Source: Taklimakanibacter albus
GTDB lineage: Bacteria; Pseudomonadota; Alphaproteobacteria; Rhizobiales; Aestuariivirgaceae
Assembly (NCBI RefSeq): GCF_016595235.1
Contig: NZ_JAENHL010000008.1
Span: 228,282-292,281 of the forward strand
Length of the DNA stretch: 64,000 nucleotides
Reading direction: 5' to 3'
In this document: one piece after another, positions 15,443 to 23,608 of the stretch
Numbering within the stretch: the first letter of the stretch is position 1
Layout of the letters: each line of letters opens with the position of its first letter
Notes under the pieces: generated by a model
What the model saw: the letters and a program-made list of their open reading frames with translations, nothing else
Told to the model about the DNA's origin: nothing
Databases searched by the model: none
Made by a program: the position numbers and the translations under genes

Positions 15443-17227
15443 CTAGCTCCTCCCGAACAGCCTCTCGATGTCGCTGAGCTTCAATTCGATATAGGTCGGC
15501 CGGCCGTGATTACACTGGCCGGAATTGGGCGTCACTTCCATCTGGCGCAGCAGCGCATTCATTTCCTCGGGCCGCAATTGCCGCCCCGATCGCACCGAAT
15601 GATGGCAGGCCATGGTGGCGAGGAGATGATTGACGCGTTCCTCGACGGTCGCGGACGAATCTTCGCCGAGATCATCGGCGACGTCGCGCACCAGCCGCGC
15701 GATATTGCCGCCCGACAGCGCCGCCGGCACTTCGCGCACCACGATCGAGCCGTCGCCGAAAGGCTCGAGCACGAGGCCGAGCTCGGCCAGAAGCTCCTGC
15801 GCCTGCGCCAGCCGCTCGACCGACACCGCATCAAGATCGATGACATCGGGAATGAGCAGCGGCTGGGTGGCGATGCGTTTTCCCGCCCGCTCCGCCTTCA
15901 GCCTTTCATAAACGAGGCGCTCATGCGCGGCATGCTGGTCGACGATGACGATGCCGTCCTGGGTCTGCGCCAGAATATAGTTCTCATGGAACTGGGTGCG
16001 CGCCGCGCCCAGCGGATGCGGCGCGTCCGCTGCCAGCGGAATATCCGCGACGCGGGCCGAGGCGACATTGTCCATGACGAAAGCCGCCTGCTCTTCCGCC
16101 ATGCCGGGTGAAGCGGGTGCGAATCCTGTCAGGGCAGTTTCGAATGCATCATTATTGTAGCGCGGCCGTGGCGGCACGATCGGCCTCAGCACGCCGAGTG
16201 TCGCGGAGGTGAGGCCCGCCGCCGTCTTGCGGCTCGATTTGCCGAGCGCCTCACGGATCGAGGAGACGATGGCGCCGCGCACCAAAGCTGAATCGCGGAA
16301 GCGCACCTCGGCCTTGGCCGGATGGACATTCACATCGACGAAGGCGCTCGGGCATTCGATGAAAAGGCAGACGGCGGGGAAACGTCCGCGCATCAGGAGA
16401 TCGGCATAGGCGCCGCGAATGGCGCCGGCGAGCAGCTTGTCGCGCACCGGCCGGCCATTGACGAAGAAGAACTGCAGGCCCGCTTGGGCGCGGTGATAGG
16501 TTGGCAGTGTCGCCAGGCCCCAGATGCGGAACGGCTCTTTGCCGCCTTCGAAATCGACCATATTGGCGAAGACCTCTTCGCCCATGATCCGCTCGATGCG
16601 CCGCCGGCGCCCCTTCTCATCCGCACTCTCGGGCGGCAGATCGACGAGGACGCGCTCTTCCGAGGTGAAGCTCCAGCCGACCTGCGGCGCCGAAAGCGCC
16701 AAGCGGCGCACCACATCGGCGGCTTCCGCCGTCTCGGCGCGCGGCGACTTCAGGAATTTGAGCCGCGCCGGCACGGCGAAGAAGAGATCGCGGACCTCGA
16801 CCACCGTGCCGTCGATGCGCGCCGACGGCATCGGCTCGGCCTTGCGGCCGCCCGAGACATCGATCTTCCAGCTGTCGTTTTCAGCACGGGCGCGTGAGGT
16901 GAGCGTCAGTCGGCTCACCGAGCCGATCGAGGGCAGCGCCTCGCCGCGGAACCCCAGCGTCTTGATCTCGATCAGCTCGTCATCGGCGAGCTTCGAGGTG
17001 GCATGGCGCTCGACCGCAAGATCGAGCTCGTCACGCTCCATGCCCTCGCCATCGTCACTGACACGGATCAGGCTGCGGCCGCCGTCGCGGAAAGCGATGT
17101 CGATCTGGCGCGCGCCGGCATCGACGGCATTCTCCGCCAGCTCCTTGACGACGCTCGCCGGGCGCTCGATCACCTCGCCCGCCGCGATGCGGTTGGCGAT
17201 GCCCTCCGGAAGTCTACGAATCTTCAT
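15443..17227 (-). CDS. mutL: DNA mismatch repair protein MutL
   Basis: A 594-residue MutL. The N-terminal GHKL ATPase shows VIERPASVVKELAENAVDAG (residues 19-38), DDGEGM near 59 and GFRGEALPSIGSVS near 93-106. The C-terminal domain carries the metal-dependent nicking motif DQHA-xx-E-x4-E, seen as DQHAAHERLVYE, and the later CHHSVRSGRQL and GQCNHGRPT segments. MutL of this type nicks the strand itself, as expected in bacteria without MutH. A LysR gene ends 19 bases upstream on the same strand. The C-terminal 'GRPTYIELKLSDIERLFGR' end is complete. Confidence 0.97.
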   Translation of the reverse strand: MKIRRLPEGIANRIAAGEVIERPASVVKELAENAVDAGARQIDIAFRDGGRSLIRVSDDGEGMERDELDLAVERHATSKLADDELIEIKTLGFRGEALPSIGSVSRLTLTSRARAENDSWKIDVSGGRKAEPMPSARIDGTVVEVRDLFFAVPARLKFLKSPRAETAEAADVVRRLALSAPQVGWSFTSEERVLVDLPPESADEKGRRRRIERIMGEEVFANMVDFEGGKEPFRIWGLATLPTYHRAQAGLQFFFVNGRPVRDKLLAGAIRGAYADLLMRGRFPAVCLFIECPSAFVDVNVHPAKAEVRFRDSALVRGAIVSSIREALGKSSRKTAAGLTSATLGVLRPIVPPRPRYNNDAFETALTGFAPASPGMAEEQAAFVMDNVASARVADIPLAADAPHPLGAARTQFHENYILAQTQDGIVIVDQHAAHERLVYERLKAERAGKRIATQPLLIPDVIDLDAVSVERLAQAQELLAELGLVLEPFGDGSIVVREVPAALSGGNIARLVRDVADDLGEDSSATVEERVNHLLATMACHHSVRSGRQLRPEEMNALLRQMEVTPNSGQCNHGRPTYIELKLSDIERLFGRS

Positions 17228-17246
17228 GGGAGACGAGTTTAGTGGC

Positions 17247-18134
17247 CTATGACGCCAAGCGCCAATCCGCCGTCTGGGCCGTCAGGTCGAGAAAGGCGCG
17301 CACTTTACCGGGCAGCAGGTGGGCGGTGGGATAGACCACATGGATCGGCATGGGCTCGGGCGCGAAAGGCCCAAGCACCTCGACGAGGCGGCCTTCCCGG
17401 ATCGCGTCGCGGACCTGGTAATAAAGCACCCGGGCGATGCCGGAGCCCGCCAGCACCCAGGAAATGGCGGCATCGCCATTATTGACGATGAAACGCGGCT
17501 CGATACGGACCTTGCGGCCCTCTGAGAAGGACCATTCGAAGGACTGGGCCACCGGTGCAAAAGCGATGAGGCTGAATTTCGCCAGGTCATCGGGATGGAG
17601 CGGAATACCGGCCTTGGCCAGATAGGCCGGGCTCGCGACCAGAGCCCGCCGCGTTTCGCCGAAACGGCGGGCCACCAGCTGCGAATCCGGCAAATGGCCG
17701 ATCCTGACCGCAAGGTCATGGCCCTCCTCGACCAGGCTGATGAACCGGTCCGAGAGGGTGAGGTCGATCGAGACTTCCGGGTAACGCGCGACGAAATGGC
17801 TGAGCAGCGGCGCCACATGGAGGCGGCCGAAGATCACCGGCGCCGTCACCGAGAGCCTTCCGCGGGGCGGCGCCTTCTCGTCCTGGACCGCAAGCTCCGC
17901 CTCGTCGAGTTCGGCCAGTATCCGCCGGGTGCGCTCGAGGAAACGGCTTCCCGCATCGGTGAGGCTGATCGAGCGGGTGGTGCGGTTGAACAGTCTGGCG
18001 CCGAGATGGGATTCCAAAGCGGCGATCTGGCGCGACATGACCGAGGGCGACAGGCCCAGCTTCCGGGCTGCCCGGGTGAGGCTTTCGGCCTCGCAGACGG
18101 CCACGAAGGCCGTCATGGCATCGAAGCGGTCCAT
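17247..18134 (-). CDS. LysR-family transcriptional regulator
   Basis: A 295-residue LysR protein: winged helix at residues 1-60 (ESLTRAARKLGLSPSVMSRQIAALESHLGARLFNRTTRSISLTDAG), then the effector domain. The start at 18134 (MDRFDAM) is the conserved family start; the in-frame extension to 18191 would run into the divergent promoter. It is divergent from the flavin split-barrel gene at 18212, the likely target, with a dyad ATTCC-ACAC-GGAAT in the gap. mutL follows after 19 bases. This subgroup often controls a single neighbouring reductase or oxidoreductase. Confidence 0.92.
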   Translation of the reverse strand: MDRFDAMTAFVAVCEAESLTRAARKLGLSPSVMSRQIAALESHLGARLFNRTTRSISLTDAGSRFLERTRRILAELDEAELAVQDEKAPPRGRLSVTAPVIFGRLHVAPLLSHFVARYPEVSIDLTLSDRFISLVEEGHDLAVRIGHLPDSQLVARRFGETRRALVASPAYLAKAGIPLHPDDLAKFSLIAFAPVAQSFEWSFSEGRKVRIEPRFIVNNGDAAISWVLAGSGIARVLYYQVRDAIREGRLVEVLGPFAPEPMPIHVVYPTAHLLPGKVRAFLDLTAQTADWRLAS

Positions 18135-18182
18135 GATTAATGCAGAAATAGCAATAATCTTTTGTCCAGCCAACAGATTATC

Positions 18183-18196
18183 ATTCCACACGGAAT
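18183..18196. promoter_or_regulatory. Dyad ATTCCACACGGAAT, likely LysR operator
   Basis: ATTCC-ACAC-GGAAT lies between the divergent LysR (start 18134) and split-barrel (start 18212) genes, 16 bases before the latter. Its T-N11-A spacing fits the LysR consensus. Confidence 0.5.
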
Positions 18197-18211
18197 AATT
18201 ATCTTTGCTGC

Positions 18212-18823
18212 ATGAGCACCCCTTCCAGCGACATCGCCTTCACCCCCCGCATCAAAGCCATCCAGGCCGAGCGTGGTTCGCGCCCGAATTACGCCCGGAT
18301 GGAGGAACGCGGCGGCTTCCGCACCGAGCTGACCGAGGATCTGGCCCAATTCCTCGCCGGCATCGACACAGCCTTTCTGGCGACCGCCAATGCGGCGGGG
18401 CAGCCCTATACCCAGCATCGCGGCGGCCCCAAAGGTTTCATCAAGATCCTGGGGCCCAAAACGCTGGGCTTCGCCGACTACAAAGGCAACCGGCAATATA
18501 TCACCACCGGCAATCTCGCCGAGAATGACCGCGCCTTCCTCTTCCTCATGGACTATGCGCATCGCCGGCGGGTGAAGCTCTGGGGCCGCGCCCGGGTGGT
18601 GGCAGACGACGACGCGCTCGTCGCCCGGCTCATGCCGGAGGATTACGAGGCCCGGCCCGAGCAGGTCATCCTGTTCGAGGTCGAGGCCTGGGACATCAAC
18701 TGCCCGCAGCATATTCCGCAGAAGATCGACGGCGCCGACGTGGCACGCGTCCTCGCCGAACTCCAGGAACGCATCGCAGTGCTCGAGGCGGAGAATGCCC
18801 GCCTGCGCGCGGGTCCCGTCTGA
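18212..18823 (+). CDS. Pyridoxamine 5'-phosphate oxidase-like flavin protein
   Basis: A 203-residue FMN-binding split-barrel protein. The conserved pieces are FLATANAAGQPYTQHRGGPKGFIK near residues 55-78, LGFADYKGNRQYITTGNL near 88-105 and KLWGRARVV near 125-133. It belongs to the pyridoxamine-phosphate-oxidase-like proteins of rhizobia rather than true PdxH; the substrate is unknown. The last 25 residues (LAELQERIAVLEAENARLRAG) form a short coiled coil. No ribosome-binding site is visible before the ATG, while AATAAT-like promoter sequence lies within 20 bases, so a leaderless mRNA is possible. Confidence 0.85.
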   Translation: MSTPSSDIAFTPRIKAIQAERGSRPNYARMEERGGFRTELTEDLAQFLAGIDTAFLATANAAGQPYTQHRGGPKGFIKILGPKTLGFADYKGNRQYITTGNLAENDRAFLFLMDYAHRRRVKLWGRARVVADDDALVARLMPEDYEARPEQVILFEVEAWDINCPQHIPQKIDGADVARVLAELQERIAVLEAENARLRAGPV

Positions 18824-18906
18824 CGCGGACCCGGGAACTTTTTGTCGGATACGTTCTTATCCTCTTGCGGGATTTTTACCGGCAATGAGAATTCAAGGAG
18901 GTCCGG

Positions 18907-19416
18907 ATGAAAGGTCGTGCCATCTTTTTCTCTGTGTTTCTGCTCTGTGGAGCGGCACAGGCTCAAAGCGATGACAAGACGGTCCTCATCGGGCCGTGGA
19001 AGATCGAGGCGAGCTTCACCAAGGAGCAGAAATTCGACCGGTGCATGATGAGCCGCATGGTCGACAATGGGGTCACGGCGAGTTTCGCGCGCGACAATTC
19101 AGGCACTGCGCTGATCATGACGTCCGAGCGCTGGAAGCTCGATAGCGGCAAGACCTATCCGGTGGAATTCCTGGCGGGCAAGACCAGCTGGAAGACGGAT
19201 GTCACGGCGACCGCCGACACGGTGCGCGTGGCCCTGACGGACGAGCGTTTCAACAAGGCGCTGCGCAACGCCAATCGTCTCGACGTGAAGGGCGCCGGCG
19301 CCACGATCAGCGTCCCGCTCGACAAGAGCGCCGCCGCTCTGGCACGGCTCGAGAGCTGTTATGAAAACAACAGGAATGCGAGCGAGACAAATCCGTTCGA
19401 AGCGCCGAAGCCTTAA
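18907..19416 (+). CDS. Secreted protein of unknown function
   Basis: A 169-residue protein with a clear Sec signal peptide (residues 1-20, cleavage after AQA) and a strong AGGAGGT ribosome-binding site. The mature region is mostly beta-like and has two cysteines (in FDRCMMSR and LESCYENN) far apart, which may pair in the periplasm. The family is not recognised; the general look is that of small alphaproteobacterial periplasmic proteins of the invasion-associated-locus-B size class, but the key motifs of that family were not seen. It is transcribed alone; a large inverted-repeat element follows. Confidence 0.7.
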   Translation: MKGRAIFFSVFLLCGAAQAQSDDKTVLIGPWKIEASFTKEQKFDRCMMSRMVDNGVTASFARDNSGTALIMTSERWKLDSGKTYPVEFLAGKTSWKTDVTATADTVRVALTDERFNKALRNANRLDVKGAGATISVPLDKSAAALARLESCYENNRNASETNPFEAPKP

Positions 19417-19422
19417 GGCTGC

Positions 19423-19598
19423 TCTCCCTCCGCCGCCGAAGGCGGGGAGGGTGGCGCGCGGAACGCGCGACGGGTGGGGGCGCCCCGCAGGCGAGCTCCA
19501 TCGGACCTGTTGATCAAGACCTCTCGGTGGAGAAACCCCACCCGTCCGCCCGTTGGGCGGCCACCCTCCCCGCGCTTCGCGCGGTGGAGGGAGAGAGC
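19423..19598. repeat. Large imperfect inverted repeat between convergent genes
   Basis: The left arm (19423-19484: CTCTCCCTCCGCC, GGGGAGGGTGGC, GACGGGTGGGGG) and right arm (19535-19598: CCCCACCCGTCCG, GGCCACCCTCCCC, GGTGGAGGGAGAG) are reverse complements with variation in short internal hairpins. It fills the gap between the secreted-protein gene and the M16 gene and may form a very stable hairpin or bidirectional terminator. It has no recognisable transposase. Confidence 0.75.
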
Positions 19599-19602
19599 GT
19601 AG

Positions 19603-20940
19603 TCAATTCGCCGAGGGTGTGATCCCCACCGGCTTGCCGACCACCGTGACGATGAGCTTGTCGGGATCGGAGATGCTCTTGGCCTGGGCCTTTGCCTCAT
19701 CGAGCGTCACGGCTTCGATCATCCCGTTGCGGCGGTTGATGTAGTCGATGCCGAGATTGTCCTGCTGGATGGCGAGCAGCTGGCTGGCGATCTTGGAATT
19801 GGAATCGAAGCGCAGGGCATAGGAGCCGGTGAGATAGGTCTTGGTCTCGGTGAGCTCGGCGGTGGTCGGACCTTCATCGGCGAATTTCTTCATCGTGTCC
19901 TTGACCACGGTGAGCGCCTCGCCCGCCTTTTCGTTGCGGGTGCCCAGCTGGCCGAAGACGAGGCCGGCATGGTCGAAGGGATAGAGCCCGATCGACACGC
20001 CATAGGTCAGCCCGCGCTTCTCGCGCACCTCATCGGTGAGGCGCGAGCCGAAGCCGCCGCCACCCAGAATGAAACTCGTGACATAGGCCGGGATGAAATT
20101 CGGATCGGCGCGCAATATGCCGTCATGGCCGAAGGTGATGATGCTCTGCGGAATATCGCGGTCGATGACCTGGGTCGACGCTTTGTCCACGACATGGATC
20201 ATCGTCGCCGGCTTCGGCGGCTCGGTATCGGGAAGGTCGCCGAAGGTTTCGTCCAGGAGCTTGGCCAGAGTGTCGGCGTCGATGTCGCCGACGACCGCCA
20301 CCTTCAGGCCCTTGCGCGAGAAAAGCTGCTTGTGCATGGCGCGCAGATCGTCCTGGGTGATCGTCGCCAGGGACGCGACGGTGCCTTCTGATTCCCGTGC
20401 ATAGGGATGATCGCCAAATGCCTTCTGCATCCAGGCGCGCGAGGAAATATTCTCCGGCTCCTCCTCATTCTGGCGCGCGCTGACCAGAAGCTGGTCGCGC
20501 ACCCGATCCATCGGATCCTTGTCGAAGCGGGGTTTCGCCAGCGCGAGCCTGAGCAGCGCGAAGGATTCATCGCGCTTGGCGCTGAGCGTCTGGAACGAGC
20601 CCTGGAACTGGTCGAAGCTCGAATCGAACGACATCTTCATCGCCAGATCGTCGCGCTGGGTCTGGAAAGCCGCCGAATCGAGATCGCCGGCGCCTTCATC
20701 CATCATCGCGGTAATGAAGTTGGCGGTGCCTTCCTTGCCCTTAGGGTCGTTCGTCGCCCCACCCAGGAACGAGAACTGCATGGCGATGAGCGGATTGGTG
20801 TGGTCCTCCACGAGCCAGGCGGTGATCCCGCCCTTGCTCTTCACTTCCTTGATCTCGATCGCCTGGGCGGGAAGGACATAGATCGCGAGAACGGCAACTG
20901 CCGCGAGCAACGGATGGAACGGGCGCATCACGAGCCTCAT
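19603..20940 (-). CDS. M16-family peptidase, non-catalytic partner
   Basis: A 445-residue exported protein (signal peptide at residues 1-27, ending AQA). It has the M16 two-domain fold, with GGATNDPKGKEGTANFITAMMDEGAG where an active M16 enzyme would have HxxEH, so the zinc site is missing. The C-terminal half keeps the LGGGGFGSRLTDEVREKRGLTYGV segment. Such inactive subunits pair with an active one, as in mitochondrial processing peptidase or YmxG-like pairs. The active partner lies directly upstream (20944), three bases away. The role is probably turnover of periplasmic peptides or proteins. Confidence 0.92.
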   Translation of the reverse strand: MRLVMRPFHPLLAAVAVLAIYVLPAQAIEIKEVKSKGGITAWLVEDHTNPLIAMQFSFLGGATNDPKGKEGTANFITAMMDEGAGDLDSAAFQTQRDDLAMKMSFDSSFDQFQGSFQTLSAKRDESFALLRLALAKPRFDKDPMDRVRDQLLVSARQNEEEPENISSRAWMQKAFGDHPYARESEGTVASLATITQDDLRAMHKQLFSRKGLKVAVVGDIDADTLAKLLDETFGDLPDTEPPKPATMIHVVDKASTQVIDRDIPQSIITFGHDGILRADPNFIPAYVTSFILGGGGFGSRLTDEVREKRGLTYGVSIGLYPFDHAGLVFGQLGTRNEKAGEALTVVKDTMKKFADEGPTTAELTETKTYLTGSYALRFDSNSKIASQLLAIQQDNLGIDYINRRNGMIEAVTLDEAKAQAKSISDPDKLIVTVVGKPVGITPSAN

Positions 20941-20943
20941 GGA

Positions 20944-22356
20944 TTATTGTTCGGGGGAATTCGAGATCGAGGGTGTTGCGGGCGCGCCGCCACCCGCCGC
21001 GGCGCCGGCCGCCGGCAGCAGCACACCGGTCGCCGAGCGCTTGATATCGAGCGTCTTGGCTGCTGCCGCCTTCACCTGATCGAGCGTCACCGCTTCGATG
21101 CGCGAGGGCCAGTCGAGCACGTCCTGCACGGTGGTGCCGGTGGTGAGCGCCGTGCCGAAGCTGCGTGCCATATTGCCCTGGTTGTCGCGGGCATAGATGG
21201 TGTTGGCGATGAGCTTCGTCTTGGCGCGCTTCAGCTCCTCGTCGGTGATGCCGTTCGCCTTGATGTCATCGAGGACGGCGTCGATCTCGGCCTCGACCAC
21301 ATCGACCTTGCCGCCCGGAACGGGCGAGCCATAGACGCCGAAGGTTCCGGAATCGAGACCATCGCCCGAATACCAGGCCGCGGCGTAGGACGCGATGCGC
21401 TTCTCGACCACTAGCTTCTTGTAGAGGCGGCTGGTGGCGCCGCCGCCCATCGCCTCGGCCAGCACGTCGAGCGCTTCCGCCTCGCCTTTCGCCGCCGTGG
21501 CATAAGAGACGCTCAGATATTGGCGCTGGACGAGAGGCGAAGCAGCGCGGGCATCCGTCAGGGTGACGCGACGCGGGGCGATCGGCTCAGGCTCATCGGT
21601 GCGTACCCTGGACGTCACGTCGAAGGTGTTGGCGAGCTTGCCGTAATGCTCCTCGGCGAGCTTCTGCACTTCATCCTTCGTCACGTCGCCGGCGACGACC
21701 AGGATCGCATTGGCGGGCGTGTAATGCGCCTTGTAGAAAGTGATCGCATCTTCGCGGGTGAGCTTGTTGACCTCGGACATCCAGCCGATCACCGGCTTGC
21801 GATAGGGATGGGCGAGATAAAGGATGGCGTCGAGCTGTTCGCCGAGCAGGCTCGAAGGGTCATTGTCGGTGCGCTCGCGGCGCTCCTCCTCGACCACCTT
21901 GAGCTCGGGCAGCACATTCTCGTCCTTGAGAACGAGATTCTGCATGCGGTCGGCTTCGAGATCCATCACCAGGCCCAAGCGGTCCTTGGCGATGCGCTGG
22001 AAATAGGCGGTGTAGTCCTTCGACGTGAAGGCGTTATCCTCGCCGCCATTCTCGCGGATGATGCGGTTGAAGGCGCCGGGCGGATATTTATTGGTGCCCT
22101 TGAACATCAGATGCTCGAGGAAATGCGCGATACCGGCCTTGCCCTGCGGCTCATCCGCCGAGCCGACACGGTACCAGACCATGTGGGTGACGACGGGGGC
22201 GCGGTGATCGGGGATCACCACCACCTGCATGCCGTTGTTGAGGGTGAAGGTCTCGGCCAATGGCTGCTGCGCCGAGGCGGGAAGCGGCCCGGCGACGGTC
22301 GCGAACAGGCACAGGCCAGCGAAAGCGGCGAGGAGTCCGCGGCGCTTGAATCTCAT
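20944..22356 (-). CDS. M16-family zinc peptidase, catalytic partner
   Basis: A 470-residue exported peptidase (signal peptide at residues 1-29, ending ASAQ). The inverted zinc motif HFLEH is at residues 78-82, with further acidic residues in the VVEEERRERTD segment. The start at 22356 (MRFKRRGLLAAF) gives a proper signal peptide; an extension to 22398 does not. The C-terminus is a Ala/Gly/Pro-rich tail. With the inactive M16 gene three bases downstream it should form a heterodimer. In Hyphomicrobiales the pair usually follows lspA, ileS and a DUF3035 lipoprotein, as here. Confidence 0.93.
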   Translation of the reverse strand: MRFKRRGLLAAFAGLCLFATVAGPLPASAQQPLAETFTLNNGMQVVVIPDHRAPVVTHMVWYRVGSADEPQGKAGIAHFLEHLMFKGTNKYPPGAFNRIIRENGGEDNAFTSKDYTAYFQRIAKDRLGLVMDLEADRMQNLVLKDENVLPELKVVEEERRERTDNDPSSLLGEQLDAILYLAHPYRKPVIGWMSEVNKLTREDAITFYKAHYTPANAILVVAGDVTKDEVQKLAEEHYGKLANTFDVTSRVRTDEPEPIAPRRVTLTDARAASPLVQRQYLSVSYATAAKGEAEALDVLAEAMGGGATSRLYKKLVVEKRIASYAAAWYSGDGLDSGTFGVYGSPVPGGKVDVVEAEIDAVLDDIKANGITDEELKRAKTKLIANTIYARDNQGNMARSFGTALTTGTTVQDVLDWPSRIEAVTLDQVKAAAAKTLDIKRSATGVLLPAAGAAAGGGAPATPSISNSPEQ

Positions 22357-22435
22357 GAGGTCACCCTTGGATGGTATGTCGGGATGGCGTGATGACATTG
22401 GGAAGAGTCGCCATCACACTTTTTCATTTTTGTTG

Positions 22436-22485
22436 GCGCATGATATCTTCGGAAAACCGGTGTCCACTTTTCCGGATCATGCGCT
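22436..22485. repeat. REP-like palindrome copy a (GCGCATGAT ... ATCATGCGC)
   Basis: Outer arms GCGCATGAT and ATCATGCGC flank inner CGGAAAA / TTTTCCG arms. Its right end overlaps the stop codon of the downstream-reading lipoprotein gene (TAG, 22486-22484). Related copies lie at 42961, 45353 and 55832. A T-rich lead (CATTTTTGTTGGC) precedes it, as in the other copies. Confidence 0.8.
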
Positions 22486-22987
22486 ATTCGTCCTTGAACA
22501 CGTTGCCCATGTTCCAGATCGTGCCGTAATTCGGATTGGCCTTGCGCTTCTCGGCAAGCTGCGCGGCATGCAGCTCCTTGAAGAGCTGGTTCTCCGACTT
22601 GGGCTTGCCGTCCGGTCCCGTTTTCGAGATGCCGTATTTCTCATAGACATCCTGCTGGGGCTCGGCGCCTTGCGCCGGCGGCGGATTGGCGGAAGCGGTC
22701 TTCACCGGGGCCGGCGCCGGTTCCGGCGTGGGCTGCGCCTGGTCCATGGCGGGCTCGGCCGGGGCCGCGGCCACCGTATTGAGCTGGCCATCCTCGGCCA
22801 CTTCACCGGTGGGCGGGCGCAGATTGAGATCGGGCGGCATAGCCAGATTACGGTTGGTGCGCACCTGGGTTTCATCGGGAGTCGCGGATTTTCCTGCGCC
22901 CAGCAAATCCTGCATCTTGGTCTCGGAGCAGCCGGCGACAGCAAGCGCCGCCGTAAGGCTGAGGGCGAGGCCAAAGGCCGTTTTCAT
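22484..22987 (-). CDS. DUF3035-like outer-membrane or periplasmic lipoprotein
   Basis: A 167-residue lipoprotein. The signal ends in the lipobox LAVAGC with Cys21 as lipid anchor. The middle is Pro/Ala-rich and probably disordered (about residues 75-105), and the C-terminus carries QDVYEKYGISKTGPDGKPK and GTIWNMGNVF, which I associate with DUF3035 proteins. The start at 22987 gives the signal peptide; an in-frame lead from 23113 does not. It lies between lspA (upstream, same strand) and the M16 pair, a conserved order. Its function is unknown, though the setting suggests envelope biogenesis. Its stop codon falls in a REP-like palindrome. Confidence 0.82.
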   Translation of the reverse strand: MKTAFGLALSLTAALAVAGCSETKMQDLLGAGKSATPDETQVRTNRNLAMPPDLNLRPPTGEVAEDGQLNTVAAAPAEPAMDQAQPTPEPAPAPVKTASANPPPAQGAEPQQDVYEKYGISKTGPDGKPKSENQLFKELHAAQLAEKRKANPNYGTIWNMGNVFKDE

Positions 22988-23128
22988 GATGTCGCGTATC
23001 CCTTCAGAAAGAAACCCGGCTGTGGGGCTGTTGCCGTGAAATTGCCCCGGCAATCGGGCATTTCCGTGGCCGCTAAAGCGCTTCCCGCCAAAGTTGCTCG
23101 ACTTTGGCGACAAGGAATCGCTCAGGTA

Positions 23129-23608
23129 CTAACTACCTCGACCCTCGGTAAAGGATTCATAAACCAAGAGCCCTACCCCGGCAACGATGGCTACATCGGC
23201 CAGGTTAAAAATGTACCAGTTGAAGTTCCCGACATGGAACGAGAAAAAGTCGGCCACCGCGCCATAAACCGCCCGGTCGAAGGCATTGGCCAGAGCCCCG
23301 CCGAGGATGAAGCCGATTCCCGCCGCGGTGACGGGGCGCGACACTTTGGCGAGCCAGATCCACATGCCGGCGCTGATGGCGAGCGCCATGGTGATCAAGA
23401 GGCCTTGCGAGGCGCCGCCCGACAGCCAGCCATAGGAAACGCCCTGGTTCCAGGCGAGCACCAGGTCGAAGACCGGCAGCAGCACCACCGGCTGGCGGGC
23501 CTCGATGTCGAAGACATGCAGCATCCACCATTTGAAGGTCTGGTCGACGCCGAAAGACAGAGCGGCGAAGACCAGCCCCAGGACCGATAGCGCCCCCCAG
23601 AGCCTCAC
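23129..23608 (-). CDS. lspA: Lipoprotein signal peptidase (signal peptidase II)
   Basis: A 159-residue inner-membrane aspartyl peptidase that removes signal peptides from prolipoproteins. The conserved aspartates are in NAFDRAVYG and [11 protein letters not shown], and the NQGVSYGW segment matches the NxGxxF/Y loop. Four hydrophobic segments are present. The best start is a GTG at 23608-23606, which overlaps the ileS stop in a GTGA junction; the alternative in-frame upstream ATG lies deep within ileS. Translational coupling to ileS is therefore likely. lspA after ileS is an order conserved across proteobacteria. Confidence 0.93.
   Translation of the reverse strand: MRLWGALSVLGLVFAALSFGVDQTFKWWMLHVFDIEARQPVVLLPVFDLVLAWNQGVSYGWLSGGASQGLLITMALAISAGMWIWLAKVSRPVTAAGIGFILGGALANAFDRAVYGAVADFFSFHVGNFNWYIFNLADVAIVAGVGLLVYESFTEGRGS

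Noticed and set aside
19603..20940. Second active M16 peptidase
   Set aside because: The HxxEH zinc motif is replaced, so it was called a non-catalytic partner.
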